Source: CAVWDI01 sp963753725
Lineage (GTDB): Bacteria; Chloroflexota; Anaerolineae; Anaerolineales; UBA4823
Reading direction: 5' to 3'
Length of the DNA stretch: 64,000 bases
Assembly: GCA_963753725.1 (NCBI GenBank)
Contig: CAVWDI010000033.1
Coordinates: 46,132 to 110,131 of the forward strand
A program made the translations under genes and the position numbers. This document shows, one piece after another, positions 1-9,326 of this stretch. The notes beneath the pieces were generated by a model, which saw nothing but the letters and a program-made list of their open reading frames with translations, made no database searches and had not been told where the DNA came from. Position 1 is the first letter of the stretch, and every line of letters begins with the position of its first letter.

Positions 1-369
1 CGCGGTTCGCTTCCATAAATCATCATCAAATTGGAAGGCGATGTATCCGCCTTTGGATAGTTCGATGCCCTCATTCACGCGTAATGCGGGTAAACCGCAG
101 TTATGTTCGTGGCGCACATGTATTACCCGCGGGTCTCCGGCGCGGATTTCTTCGATAAATTCAGATGATCCGTCGGTTGAACCGTCGTCCATAATTAGAA
201 ATTCAAAATTCTCAAAATCTTGAGCGAGCACGCTTTTGATCGAACGCTCCAGTGAGCCTGTCTTAAAACGACTGTATGTTGGCAGGATGACAGATATGGC
301 CGGTGATGTTGGCGCGGATGCAGAAGTCAGGATATTCTGGTCTTTGAGTAAATCTTTTACTTTTATCAT
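1..369 (-). CDS. Glycosyltransferase family 2, 3' end outside window
   Basis: This is the N-terminal 123 codons of a GT2 glycosyltransferase; the rest runs off the left edge. Translating the minus strand from the ATG at 369-367 gives an unstructured lead of about 24 residues, then the GT2 opening ISVILPTYSRF, the nucleotide-binding block LIMDDGSTDGS and the acidic FDDD segment expected for metal/nucleotide-sugar binding. GT2 enzymes of this type transfer a sugar from a nucleotide donor on the cytoplasmic side. It starts 8 bases after the stop of the gene at 377-1627, so it is co-transcribed with it. Donor and acceptor cannot be told. The family call is firm; the boundary on the left is unknown. 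Confidence 0.85.
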   Translation of the reverse strand, partial: MIKVKDLLKDQNILTSASAPTSPAISVILPTYSRFKTGSLERSIKSVLAQDFENFEFLIMDDGSTDGSSEFIEEIRAGDPRVIHVRHEHNCGLPALRVNEGIELSKGGYIAFQFDDDLWKRTA

Positions 370-376
370 TCTTCTA

Positions 377-1627
377 TTATTTTCTAGACAGTGATAAGAT
401 GCTCAGAAAAAAACTGGAAAGTATGGTTTGAAAGCCGATTGTAAGTAAAGTGCCGCCGGGTATTACCAGACGCAATGATTGGGTTGGGTCCAGGTCCCCG
501 AATGAGCGCATTTGCCAATAGGCGAGCGCTAAGATTGAACTCAACAGACCCGCAATGACTAATAAAACACCCAACAGCAGCCCTTTCTCGAGCGTGGCGA
601 ATTTGATAAATCTGGATACGTTGGGATTCTCGGGCAGCAGTCCCTCTGAAACCGCGAAGATCTGCGTGTACAAAGAGAAATTGATAAACTGAAAACCAAT
701 TATAAACAGCAGCGCCATATAAAACAGGGTATTAACGTCCAGTACAATGCTCCCGACCTGTCTGGGAGAAGATAACAGCCAGATTCCGAGTATTCCGCCA
801 ATAAGCATCATGGCGATACCTGGGTATAGAAAAAGCCAACGCGGATTGTACAGCAGCAAGAAACGTAAATGGCGCCATCCATCCCGCCATGTGTTCAGGT
901 GAGGCGGCCGGCTGCGTCCATCCGGGTAAAGAACCGTCGAAACTTCTGCGATTTTCAGGTCATTTATGGTAGATTTTACAACCATTTCACTAGCGAATTC
1001 CATACCGGTTGTACGCAGGTCCAGGTTTAAAATCGCATCTCTATTAAACCCGCGCAACCCGCAGTGGAAATCTCCTACCGGTGTGTGAAAAAAGATCCGG
1101 CCAATAGCGCTTAAAATCGGATTGCCGATATAACGGTGAAGGAAAGGCATTGCTCCAGGTTTAATGCCTCCCTGGAAGCGGTTGCCCATAACCAAATCAT
1201 ACCCTGCACGCAGTTCTTTTACGAAAGGCATCAAATCGGAAAAATCATAGCTGTCGTCCGAATCGCCCATAATTACGTATTCCCCGTGGGCTGCATTAAT
1301 CCCGCCCATAAGCGCTGCGCCGTAGCCTTTTTCCTGGATTGGAACAACGCGTGCGCCCTTGCTGGCGGCAATCTCTATTGATCCATCACTGCTGCCGTTA
1401 TCGGCAATAATAATTTCGCCGGAAATATCGTTCATTTCCAGGAATTTCCCTGCTTTATCGATGCATGCGCCGAGGGTTTCAGCCTCATTCAAACAAGGCA
1501 TGATGATTGACAGCTCAACAGCCTCTCCGTTTTGGTCAGCAGCGTTGGGGGTACTCTTGTTAATTTGAGAATTTGAGTTCAAGTTTATTTTGTATTTAGT
1601 ATCTGAATTGACGAACTGGATTACCAA
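377..1627 (-). CDS. GT2 glycosyltransferase with C-terminal membrane domain (polyprenyl-phosphate type)
   Basis: 416 residues. A GT2 catalytic domain begins near residue 39 (SIIMPCLNEAET), followed by ADNGSSDGS and MGDSDDSYDF, the usual nucleotide- and metal-binding elements. About four hydrophobic segments follow from residue 262 to the end (around 262-285, 298-320, 350-373 and 388-410). This order is typical of dolichyl/undecaprenyl-phosphate sugar synthases such as DPM1-like or ArnC-like enzymes, which load a single sugar onto a polyprenyl phosphate for use by GT-C enzymes outside the membrane. The first 35 residues are polar and low in conservation, so a later start is possible. Its neighbours are a GT2 fragment downstream and a polytopic membrane protein upstream that could use the lipid-linked sugar. 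Sugar identity is not predictable. Confidence 0.85.
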   Translation of the reverse strand: MVIQFVNSDTKYKINLNSNSQINKSTPNAADQNGEAVELSIIMPCLNEAETLGACIDKAGKFLEMNDISGEIIIADNGSSDGSIEIAASKGARVVPIQEKGYGAALMGGINAAHGEYVIMGDSDDSYDFSDLMPFVKELRAGYDLVMGNRFQGGIKPGAMPFLHRYIGNPILSAIGRIFFHTPVGDFHCGLRGFNRDAILNLDLRTTGMEFASEMVVKSTINDLKIAEVSTVLYPDGRSRPPHLNTWRDGWRHLRFLLLYNPRWLFLYPGIAMMLIGGILGIWLLSSPRQVGSIVLDVNTLFYMALLFIIGFQFINFSLYTQIFAVSEGLLPENPNVSRFIKFATLEKGLLLGVLLVIAGLLSSILALAYWQMRSFGDLDPTQSLRLVIPGGTLLTIGFQTILSSFFLSILSLSRK

Positions 1628-1660
1628 TCGGTTGGATTCACTTTTATTTGGAAAATCTTG

Positions 1661-3703
1661 CTATTGGGGTTGTGTTTCCGTTAATGTCCGAGCTTGGTTC
1701 TTCTCTTTTACGAATACCATCAGGTCTTCATAACTCCAAATGAGGGTGAGCGTTATGAATATTAAAAGTAAAGGATACGCAGAGGCAAGGTAAGTTGTAT
1801 TGATCGCGCTCCAGGATGTTACGCTCACCAGAGCCACGATCAGCAGCCGGCCGAAAATTCCCAAGAGCATGCTGGTCAGAATCACCCATCGAATAAAAAT
1901 GTTTTCCTTTCTGGATAACCTGAAGCATAAATAGCAGTATCCAATAATCGATACTCCCAAAAAAATCGGAGTGAGCGTCTGGTAAAGTTTGCCAATGATG
2001 TCAAGCGCCTTAATCTTTAATATCGTTGTAACTATCCTGGAACGGCAGCCTGTCAGAAATTAAACTGGACGAATTGATGACAAAATAAAAATCTTCCGAA
2101 TTGTCAAGCTGCCTGTCCGACATATCCTCTTTCAGAGGTAATTTTACTTCAACTGAATCTTCGCTCACAAATTCCAGGAAACAGCCTTTAAGGCAAGGGG
2201 TGGTCAATTCAAACCTGGCCTCATTTGCGTTTGCTATTTTTGTCCCCTGCTCAGAGAAGTAATCATAAACATCCGGGCTGGGGATGATTTCAACCTTTGT
2301 ACCTACCAATTCGCCGTCCCTATCGCGTACATATAAATCCACTCTCGCACTTTCGTCGACCGCCCAACCGGATACTTTCAAATAATCGTCGGTATCCTGC
2401 AGACGTTCACGCGTCAGGTCATAATAGAAATTTAAATTTTCTGATGTCCCGTGGCTTGCGCTGGGTGTGGCGTTGAACCCATCGAAATTGATAAAAAACT
2501 TTCCTCCGCGGAGTAAAAAAGTAAAGAAAGGTCGCACAAATTCACCCTTCCAGGGAGGGAAAAAAGTGGCTCGGTCCGGATGACAATCAAGCGTCCGGTT
2601 GGCGCAAGCCGCATCAATTTCATCATCCAGGCGGTTGTAGTAGGCGGAAGGAAACTTTTCCGATGCATAATAACCTGCCGAATTAACTGCGTCGCGCAAA
2701 GCCCACATGAACCAACCGCCCAATATTTCATCTTTGTTCGCTTCTTCTTTTTCCCCGAGTTTAGCCCACATACCGCCAATCTCCCCTTCGAGGTAAGGTT
2801 CGAGTTCAGAAAATGCAGGGCTTATTTTGTAAATTTCCTCACGGGTCTGTTTGGATACTGGGACCTTGGGCAGCGATTCTCCCGATTTAACTCGCGATAA
2901 TGCCCCATAAGCTGACTTAAATGGTTTGGCATCGAACTCAGTCTTTGCATACAATCCATAAAGCTGGAGGTTTAACAGGGACACAAAAGATACCAGGGCA
3001 AAAGCTACAATGAATGCCGACCCCCATAGGTAAAGAGGCTTTATCCAACCCCCTTCCACCTTCCTGCTTTTCCACGAACGATAAATGGAATATAAAACGA
3101 TTATCCCGATTGATGGGAGCAGCCAGATGCCCTCCTCCCTGGTAAGCCAAAAAGCAGCCAGAAAAATTCCGAGGGCGATAGGCCATAACCAAACCCATTT
3201 TGAAGCTGTATTTCCTTTGAGAAGAATCCCGAATCGCGCATGAAAAAATCAGCAAAGTCAGAGCCGGGTATATCCCGTCCCGGATTACCCTGGTCATGGT
3301 TTCATCTGTGTAGGTCATGGGGTTAAAAAGCAGGATGGTGAACAAACCAAGCAAGTAGATTGGTTTAGACAGTAAAGGTCGAACGGAAAGGCAGAAAAAC
3401 AAGCTGGCGCCAATATATAGAAGATGCTGCGATAATAATAGCGGGAACCCTGAAACAAAAGCAATGGCGATCCAAATTGAGTAAAATGGTCCCTTAATGA
3501 GCGTAAATTGATCATAAAGACCCAACCATTCGCCCTCCAGAATATTTTGAGCCAAAGAAAGGAAGAGGCGATCGTCGTGTACGGCTGCTTCGCGCGCCGA
3601 TAACGATTGACCGGCTACTAACCAGATCTTTAAAGAGGATGACGAATCCCATTAGAAGCCAGATATAAAGTGGGATCTTGTTATCTTTGCTGGATTTTCG
3701 CAT
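1661..3703 (-). pseudogene. Polytopic membrane protein, three frameshifts
   Basis: One protein of about 680 residues can be rebuilt from four fragments: 3703-3600 (MRKSSKDNK...), 3590-3240, 3225-2010 and 2010-1661. Continuity is clear at each break. Near 3630 the frame shifts in a TTTAAA run, near 3243 in a run of six A on the plus strand, and near 2013 in another AAA run; one base fewer at each restores an open frame. The N-terminal third is a series of hydrophobic segments, the middle (about residues 220-560) is soluble and probably outside the membrane, and the last 100 residues hold about three more membrane segments. The layout recalls GT-C/GT39-type membrane glycosyltransferases, but I see no diagnostic motif. 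Either a pseudogene or a gene damaged by sequencing indels. Confidence 0.6.
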
Positions 3704-3861
3704 TACAAATTGGTTTGTTAAAGAATTTGACTATCTCAATGAACGGATTGTATACAGATGGATGTTAATATTCGAGGGCAAAGTAAACAGGAAATATGGT
3801 TAGTCCATGTGTCCTATATCGGAGAACATTGATCGAACCAGCGCCAATGAAAGCTGAAGGA

Positions 3862-3896
3862 GGTATATTTTAGTATACCCCAGCAAGAAACTGGGG
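3862..3896 (-). terminator. Two abutting hairpins downstream of the beta-helix gene
   Basis: GGTATA-TTTTAG-TATACC (3862-3879) is a perfect 6-bp stem, and CCCCAG-CAAGAAA-CTGGGG (3878-3896) a second one sharing two bases with it, so the two cannot both fold completely. They lie 40-80 bases past the stop of the secreted beta-helix gene. No clear U-tract follows on the minus strand, so terminator function is only a guess; the structure could also be a processing or pause element. The whole 3704-3938 gap holds no other gene I can see. Confidence 0.3.
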
Positions 3897-3938
3897 ATTA
3901 AAAATATGGGTATTTTGTTTTGGAAAGGGGTGCGCGTG

Positions 3939-5606
3939 CTATTTAATAATATTGGGGAGGTAAATTGGGGGGCTGGGATCAGCCTCGTAGGCGCCAATGT
4001 CGCAAGTATCACCGGCTGGTCTTGGAAATCCACGGATATCTGTTGAAGGGCAATTCGCAGTGGTGCCGCTTTCGATTGCCGGGCTGCCGACGAGCAGAGG
4101 GTGGTAAGCAACCTCGCCTTGTAATGATGCGATTCGGGGCGCTTCGTGTACGAGATCACTGGCTGCCATATTGCGGACAGTGCAGGTAAAGCTGCTGCTG
4201 CCAGTTGGATTTCCGATAATATTATGACCATTCGAGGTAATTACACCCCGGCAGTCATCAGCGCCGAAATCATCCCTATTCTCGGCCAGAATGGTGTTCT
4301 GTACGAAAATGGAGTCCTGCGCATTTCTATTGGTAATCCCACCGGCGCATTCAGCCGAGTTATTGGTAATTGTTGAATTATTAATATTGACTGTCCCGTA
4401 GTTGCGATTGTGGATGCCTGCGCCTTCCGTATCAAGCTGCTGGCTGGTTGGTCCCACATTGCCGCTGATCGTCACATTGATTAAGGTCAGATTGTTCTCA
4501 TATCCGGGGCTGTACCAGCCGTTGTCAATGCCAGCGCCGTAGGCTGCCTGGTTGTTTGTGACCGAGACATTCTCCAGGGTCATGAACTTAAAATTATAAA
4601 TGCCTCCACCAAACCCGCCTGGCGAATCGCTGACATTATGGCTGATGTCAACATTTTTGATAATCATGTTTCCATCATTGTTGAAGATACCCGCGCCGCC
4701 AGTCCCCAGGTAGCCAGGTATGCAGCACGTGGTTTTATTAGCGATTATCTTTCCATTCGTTAGATACACTTTTCCAATATCGTTGTCAATCCCGCCAGCT
4801 TGCATGGAGGTGTTTCTGCTGATCTCGAAATTCGTCAATTCCGCTTTTTTGAATGAATTGTTATAGTATCCGCCGCCCTGTTGGTTGGCAATATTATCGG
4901 TGATCTTGACATCCGTGCCTTTGAGAACGCTCCCGTTGAACAACCCCCCGCCGCCAAAACCAAATTCGTAAGAGGTTGCTTTGTTATTATCGAGGATTAC
5001 GTTTTTCAAGGTAAGCGTTGGAACATTACTGCTTCCAAAATCGTGCTGGTTGAATACACCGCCTCCTTGAAATGCCATGGAGGATGTAACTTTGACGTTG
5101 GTCATATTTAGTGTTGCTTCGTTGAAAACCCCGCCGCCATTTCTTTCTTGAATTGCTGTTTTGGGGTGTTGATTTTTTGCGTTGCGAATGGTAAGGTCGC
5201 TTAATGAGTGGCTGCCGCTGCGAGCTGCAAAGTAAAACACGCGGGTTTTGTTGTTTCCATCAATGATCGTTTTATCCATTCCTGCGCCAACGATGTGTAA
5301 AGAATCATCACCGGAGTGGTCTGCAATGCGCAGTTCTCCGTCCAAAACGATTGTTATTGCTGGGATATTGATCGTATTGGGACCGGTCAGAAGATTGGTT
5401 TCATGGACCGCGGCTCTTAAGGTGCAGGTGCCATACTCCGTTTTGCAAACGCCGTCGCCTGGCTTTGCGTCCGGGATGTCGCGATTATCGTTCACTACAA
5501 ATGTGGATGAATAAGTTGTTTGGAAGGGGAACAACAGCAGGATAAAAGTGAAAATCAGTCCACTTAAGTGTATCCTTTTTAGATCTTTCAATTGCAAGCA
5601 CCTCAT
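3939..5606 (-). CDS. Secreted right-handed beta-helix protein, choice-of-anchor Q type
   Basis: About 555 residues from the ATG at 5606; the open frame runs on to 5645 but the extra residues do not look like a leader. A basic stretch and a hydrophobic core (LSGLIFTFILLLFPF) form a signal peptide or N-terminal anchor. It is followed by the CTLRAAVHETN block that opens many exported parallel beta-helix proteins, then many repeats rich in GGGVFN, GGGIYN and NNSTITNNSA typical of beta-helix coils. The CDIGAYEA motif near the end matches the choice-of-anchor Q family. The final residues PPIYLPNIIK resemble a short C-terminal tail I associate with Anaerolineae secreted proteins. Likely a cell-surface or extracellular protein that binds or cleaves polysaccharide; no catalytic site is evident. 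Confidence 0.75.
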   Translation of the reverse strand: MRCLQLKDLKRIHLSGLIFTFILLLFPFQTTYSSTFVVNDNRDIPDAKPGDGVCKTEYGTCTLRAAVHETNLLTGPNTINIPAITIVLDGELRIADHSGDDSLHIVGAGMDKTIIDGNNKTRVFYFAARSGSHSLSDLTIRNAKNQHPKTAIQERNGGGVFNEATLNMTNVKVTSSMAFQGGGVFNQHDFGSSNVPTLTLKNVILDNNKATSYEFGFGGGGLFNGSVLKGTDVKITDNIANQQGGGYYNNSFKKAELTNFEISRNTSMQAGGIDNDIGKVYLTNGKIIANKTTCCIPGYLGTGGAGIFNNDGNMIIKNVDISHNVSDSPGGFGGGIYNFKFMTLENVSVTNNQAAYGAGIDNGWYSPGYENNLTLINVTISGNVGPTSQQLDTEGAGIHNRNYGTVNINNSTITNNSAECAGGITNRNAQDSIFVQNTILAENRDDFGADDCRGVITSNGHNIIGNPTGSSSFTCTVRNMAASDLVHEAPRIASLQGEVAYHPLLVGSPAIESGTTANCPSTDIRGFPRPAGDTCDIGAYEADPSPPIYLPNIIK

Positions 5607-5756
5607 GTCCAGGAGAGTTCCGCCAGCGCTCGACGGGCTTCCCAATCATAACAGATTGCATGAAATTAGATACTTGCAAAATTGTAAGAACTATTTTAAT
5701 GTGAATTAAAAATTGATTAATGTCCTGGGTGGGCAAAGGAAAAACTTATCATGTTA

Positions 5757-6281
5757 TCAATTAATCCCGGGTTGATCCACCGACAAACTCATGCTTTGTT
5801 TGTTTCCCGAAACTCCTAAAAGTTTAAAACCCATTTTTTCATAGATTGCGATAGCTTTCTTATTATCAACGAGCACTTCCAAATGAATTTCCTTCAAACC
5901 CATCGTATAAAATGCGATGCTGGCAGCCATCTGAGAGGCTTTGAAAGCGTAACCTTTTCCGGATGCATCCGACTCCCCGATCATCAAACGACCGAATTCG
6001 GCTCGTTGGGCTGCCCAATCAACCTGATATATCGATACCTGACCGATAGGACGATAACCATTTTGGATTTCTTCGATAATGAATATAAAGTCGTCGTCCC
6101 TGGTTAGATATTTCTTGAACCAATCAAGATGATCCTGCCGCGAAATAATATCTGAATAAAAGAACCAGCAGCGGATATCGTCCTGATTGCGCCAATGTAA
6201 AGTCATTGGTAAGTCGGCTTCTCGCAGCAATCGCAGGCGCAGGTTTTCTTTTTCGACTGGTTCAATAACACGTTTCGACAT
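5757..6281 (-). CDS. GNAT-family N-acetyltransferase, sugar-nucleotide type
   Basis: 174 residues, full length for a single-domain GNAT. It opens with LRLRLLREADLPMTLHWRN, the typical RimJ/PseH-like beginning, and contains the acyl-CoA loop region around GESDASGKGYAFKA and the C-terminal block VDNKKAIAIYEKMGFK found in nearly all GNAT enzymes. It lies 4 bases after the aminotransferase gene at 6285-7433 and is surely co-translated with it. An aminotransferase plus GNAT pair next to the dTDP-sugar genes suggests that it N-acetylates the amino sugar made by that enzyme, as FdtC, WecD or PseH do in their pathways. The exact nucleotide sugar is inference. Confidence 0.82.
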   Translation of the reverse strand: MSKRVIEPVEKENLRLRLLREADLPMTLHWRNQDDIRCWFFYSDIISRQDHLDWFKKYLTRDDDFIFIIEEIQNGYRPIGQVSIYQVDWAAQRAEFGRLMIGESDASGKGYAFKASQMAASIAFYTMGLKEIHLEVLVDNKKAIAIYEKMGFKLLGVSGNKQSMSLSVDQPGIN

Positions 6282-6284
6282 TTA

Positions 6285-7433
6285 TTACTCTGAGGCCAGC
6301 CTGGCAACCACCTCTTTCAGCGTGCCAGAAATGCGCTGGATATCCTGGTATTGAAGGTTCAGGTGGATCGGCATTGAGATCACCCGATCGCTCGCGGCTT
6401 CGGCTCTTGGGCACGTTCCTTGCGCGTATGCATACATTCTGTACTGCGTATTTTCCCGGTAATGTACACCGGGATAAATCTTGGCTTGATTGAGAGCCAA
6501 CATGACTTCGTCGCGCTGCTCAACTTCGACTTGATACAGATGACGAGCTGAAACACAATCCGGTGATACTGGTATGGAATGAATTCCTTTTCCATCCGCT
6601 AACATCTCGTCATACCAATCCGATATTTGACGGCGATATGCATTATCCTGGTCGAGATATTTCAGAGAAACCAACCCCATGGCAGCCATGATGGAATTGC
6701 CGTGATACTTGAAACCTTCATGAACCACATCATATGACCATTTATAAGCGGCTTTTGAGTGGGTGCGCGAGTAGGTGTCTTTATCAATTCCCAGCCAGGT
6801 CCATTTGCGCACTTCTTCATCCAACTCTTTATCGCGAAAACAGACCATACCTGAATCAGCGGTGGGCAGGTTCTTTACAGCCTGGTAGCTAAATACGGAG
6901 ACATCCGATTCGGGGCCAACATGTCCGTCGTTTACCCAACGGGTCCCACTCATATGTGAAGCATCCAGGATCAGTTTAAGTCCGTTCTCCTGGCATATCT
7001 GGACGACCTTCTTTAGTTGACCCGTATTACCACCCAAACCGACAAATATAACCGCTCTGGTCCGCGGCGTAATTCGTTCAAGGATCGAATTGGGGTCGAG
7101 AGATAAGTACTGGTCGATATCCGCAAAAATTGGTTTAAGATTCTCGTAAAGAATGACGTGATTGGTGGATACAAATGTGAGCGGAGTAGTGATAATTTCA
7201 TCGCCATCCTGCCAACCAGATTGTTCCTTCAGCAGCCGGACAGCAAGGTGTAATCCTGCTGTTGCAGAATTAACGAAGTGGGCATGGGGCATACCAGTGT
7301 AGTTAATCCAGGCTTCTTCAAATTCAATCGTCTTAAATCCTAATCCAGTCCAGCCTTTTTCCAGGCATATCCGAATCTCATCCAGACATTCCTCGATTCG
7401 AAATTTGGGAAAAAAAAGTTGAATAGGATCCAT
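6285..7433 (-). CDS. DegT/DnrJ/EryC1/StrS sugar aminotransferase
   Basis: 382 residues, normal for the family. These PLP enzymes transfer an amino group, usually from glutamate, to a keto-sugar nucleotide. FVNSATAGLHLAV (about 53-65) is the phosphate-binding region, LDASH (156-160) carries the Asp that contacts the pyridine nitrogen, and FSYQAVKNLPTADSG (181-195) carries the PLP lysine, K187. A strong Shine-Dalgarno AAGGAG lies 6 bases before the ATG at 7433. The gene is followed directly by a GNAT and preceded by rmlD, so a dTDP-4-keto- or 3-keto-6-deoxyhexose is a likely substrate. It could also serve the PseB product made elsewhere in the locus, since no other PseC-like enzyme is present in the window. 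Confidence 0.88.
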   Translation of the reverse strand: MDPIQLFFPKFRIEECLDEIRICLEKGWTGLGFKTIEFEEAWINYTGMPHAHFVNSATAGLHLAVRLLKEQSGWQDGDEIITTPLTFVSTNHVILYENLKPIFADIDQYLSLDPNSILERITPRTRAVIFVGLGGNTGQLKKVVQICQENGLKLILDASHMSGTRWVNDGHVGPESDVSVFSYQAVKNLPTADSGMVCFRDKELDEEVRKWTWLGIDKDTYSRTHSKAAYKWSYDVVHEGFKYHGNSIMAAMGLVSLKYLDQDNAYRRQISDWYDEMLADGKGIHSIPVSPDCVSARHLYQVEVEQRDEVMLALNQAKIYPGVHYRENTQYRMYAYAQGTCPRAEAASDRVISMPIHLNLQYQDIQRISGTLKEVVARLASE

Positions 7434-7508
7434 CGTGTTCTCCTTGAATTTTGTTTAATATCGATTGAAATCGGGGGTTTTCTAAAAAGCTTCGTTTCTG
7501 ACGTAACC

Positions 7509-8423
7509 CTATGATGATTGACCGTGTGGCATTTCTTGCATAACGAATTTTAATGCCTCTTGCCAGGCAGGCAAGCTCACCCCAAACGTATTCTTAAATT
7601 TTCTACAGTCCAGTGCAGCGAAGAGAGGCCGAAAAGCCGGCATGGGGAATTCATCGCTGGATACTGGAATTAATTTTTTGTAAATATGCATTTCCGGGTT
7701 TGGATCGCGGCGTAAGATCTCCTGGGCAAATTCATAGCGGGAGGTATAACCATCGCCGGCACAGTGGTATATCCCACGAATGTCTTTTCCCCAATCATTA
7801 ATTTCCTTTCCTCCTATTGCGAGGATTTGCCCTGTAACTTCAGCCAACATACGTGCGCTGGTCGGGTTCCCTATTTGATCGTCCACAACTTTTAATACAG
7901 GATTGTTCCTTGCCCAGGTCAGCACCTTTTTTAGATAATTTGATCTTCGCAGGCTGTACATCCAGCTTGTGCGTAAAATTAAATAACTGCCTCCAATTTG
8001 TTCGACAGCCTGTTCGCCTTGAAGCTTACTCTTACCGTAAGCGCTTACTGGATTGGGTTCGTCGTTCTCGTTGTAAATTCTTCCTGAAATTCCATCGAAA
8101 ACATAGTCTGTAGAATAGTGAATGAGCAGCGTTTTGGTTTTTTTTGATATTTCGGCTAATACCCCGGGAGCTGTACTGTTGACTGTAAAAGCTAATTCTG
8201 GCTGTTCCTCTGCCTTATCGACAGCTGTGTACGCGGCCGCATTGACGATGACTTGAGGTTTATATTCCTGGATAATGCGCTGTAATGTTTCTAATTTAAG
8301 GAAATCGATGTGCGGGTAATCTAAGGCGGTTAATTCTCCGAGGGTCGCCAGGCAGCGGTTCAGCTCCCATCCAAGCTGACCAGTATTGCCCAATAACAGA
8401 ATTCGGTTCCTTTGGTTTGACAT
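7509..8423 (-). CDS. rfbD: dTDP-4-dehydrorhamnose reductase
   Basis: 304 residues. The enzyme makes the last step to dTDP-L-rhamnose, NAD(P)H reduction of dTDP-4-keto-L-rhamnose. An NAD(P)-binding loop LLGNTGQLGWEL (10-21) opens the protein, STDYVFDG (104-111) and YGKSK (129-133, catalytic Tyr and Lys) follow, and the C-terminal substrate-binding part is complete. Ten bases separate it from rfbA upstream. With rfbA, rfbB and rfbC directly before it, the whole dTDP-rhamnose pathway from glucose-1-phosphate is present. An RmlD-like paralogue lies at 43615-44532, but only this copy sits with the rhamnose genes. Confidence 0.94.
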   Translation of the reverse strand: MSNQRNRILLLGNTGQLGWELNRCLATLGELTALDYPHIDFLKLETLQRIIQEYKPQVIVNAAAYTAVDKAEEQPELAFTVNSTAPGVLAEISKKTKTLLIHYSTDYVFDGISGRIYNENDEPNPVSAYGKSKLQGEQAVEQIGGSYLILRTSWMYSLRRSNYLKKVLTWARNNPVLKVVDDQIGNPTSARMLAEVTGQILAIGGKEINDWGKDIRGIYHCAGDGYTSRYEFAQEILRRDPNPEMHIYKKLIPVSSDEFPMPAFRPLFAALDCRKFKNTFGVSLPAWQEALKFVMQEMPHGQSS

Positions 8424-8432
8424 AAGGAATTT

Positions 8433-9320
8433 CTATTTACCGTAAAAGGGAATGTCCTCTTCGATTAATCGAAGCAAATATGTGCCGTAACGATTGCCGC
8501 GGTATCTTTCCGCTTGAACACGCAGCTCTTCTTTCGAGATGTGTCCCATCCGGTATGCAATTTCCTCCGGACATGAGATCATCAAGTCCTGCCTATCCTC
8601 GACTGCCTGTACAAAATTGGCGGCTTGAAGAAGCGATTCGTGCGTACCTGCATCCAACCAGGCTAGACCACGACCCATAACACTGACTTTTAATTCGCCG
8701 CGTTTTAAGTATTCGAGATTAAGGTCCGTAATTTCCAATTCGCCGCGCGGTGAGGGCTCCAATTGGGAAGCAATCTCAACCACTTTGTCGTCATAAAAAT
8801 ATAATCCCGGAACAGCATAATGAGAACGCGGTTTGGCAGGTTTTTCTTCAATGCTGATCGCGCGACCATTTTCCTCAAATTCAACCACTCCGTATCGCTG
8901 GGGATCGCGCACCGAGTAGGCGAAGATTAACGCGCCTTCGGTCAGCTGGGTTGCCTCATGCAGTTGGGTGCGGATGCCTCTTCCAAAAAAGATATTATCT
9001 CCTAACATAAGGCAGACTGGTTCCCCGCCAATAAATTCGGGTCTTATCAAGAAAGCATCCGCTAATCCGCGTGGTTTAGCTTGTTCAGCGTAGGAGAAGT
9101 TCAAACCCCATTGGCTCCCATCTTTTAAAAGTTGTCGGAAACCTGGCAGGGCATCCGGTGTGCTGATGATGAGAATATCCCGAATTCCTGCCAGCATAAG
9201 CATGGAGAGCGGATAATAGATCATAGGTTTGTCGTACACTGGCAGCAGCTGTTTGCTGACGCCGATTGTTAGTGGAAAAAGGCGAGTGCCGTACCCGCCG
9301 GCTAAGATAATACCTTTCAT
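8433..9320 (-). CDS. rfbA: Glucose-1-phosphate thymidylyltransferase
   Basis: 295 residues, the standard length. It joins dTTP and glucose-1-phosphate to give dTDP-glucose. The start MKGIILAGGYGTRLFPLT is the nucleotidyltransferase signature, and LMLGDNIFFG and VEFEENGRAISIEEKP are the metal/sugar-binding blocks. The C-terminal YRMGHISKEELRVQAE is the RfbA-type tail. The gene starts 6 bases after rfbB ends and is followed by rfbD, so translation is probably coupled. No unusual feature. Confidence 0.95.
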   Translation of the reverse strand: MKGIILAGGYGTRLFPLTIGVSKQLLPVYDKPMIYYPLSMLMLAGIRDILIISTPDALPGFRQLLKDGSQWGLNFSYAEQAKPRGLADAFLIRPEFIGGEPVCLMLGDNIFFGRGIRTQLHEATQLTEGALIFAYSVRDPQRYGVVEFEENGRAISIEEKPAKPRSHYAVPGLYFYDDKVVEIASQLEPSPRGELEITDLNLEYLKRGELKVSVMGRGLAWLDAGTHESLLQAANFVQAVEDRQDLMISCPEEIAYRMGHISKEELRVQAERYRGNRYGTYLLRLIEEDIPFYGK

Positions 9321-9326
9321 AGACAG

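Noticed and set aside
1136..1568. Plus-strand open frames opposite the GT2 gene
   Set aside because: They lie fully within a motif-bearing minus-strand gene and have no recognisable content.
7434..7508. Possible promoter between rfbD and the aminotransferase gene
   Set aside because: Only a Shine-Dalgarno is convincing; no well-spaced -35 and -10 pair.
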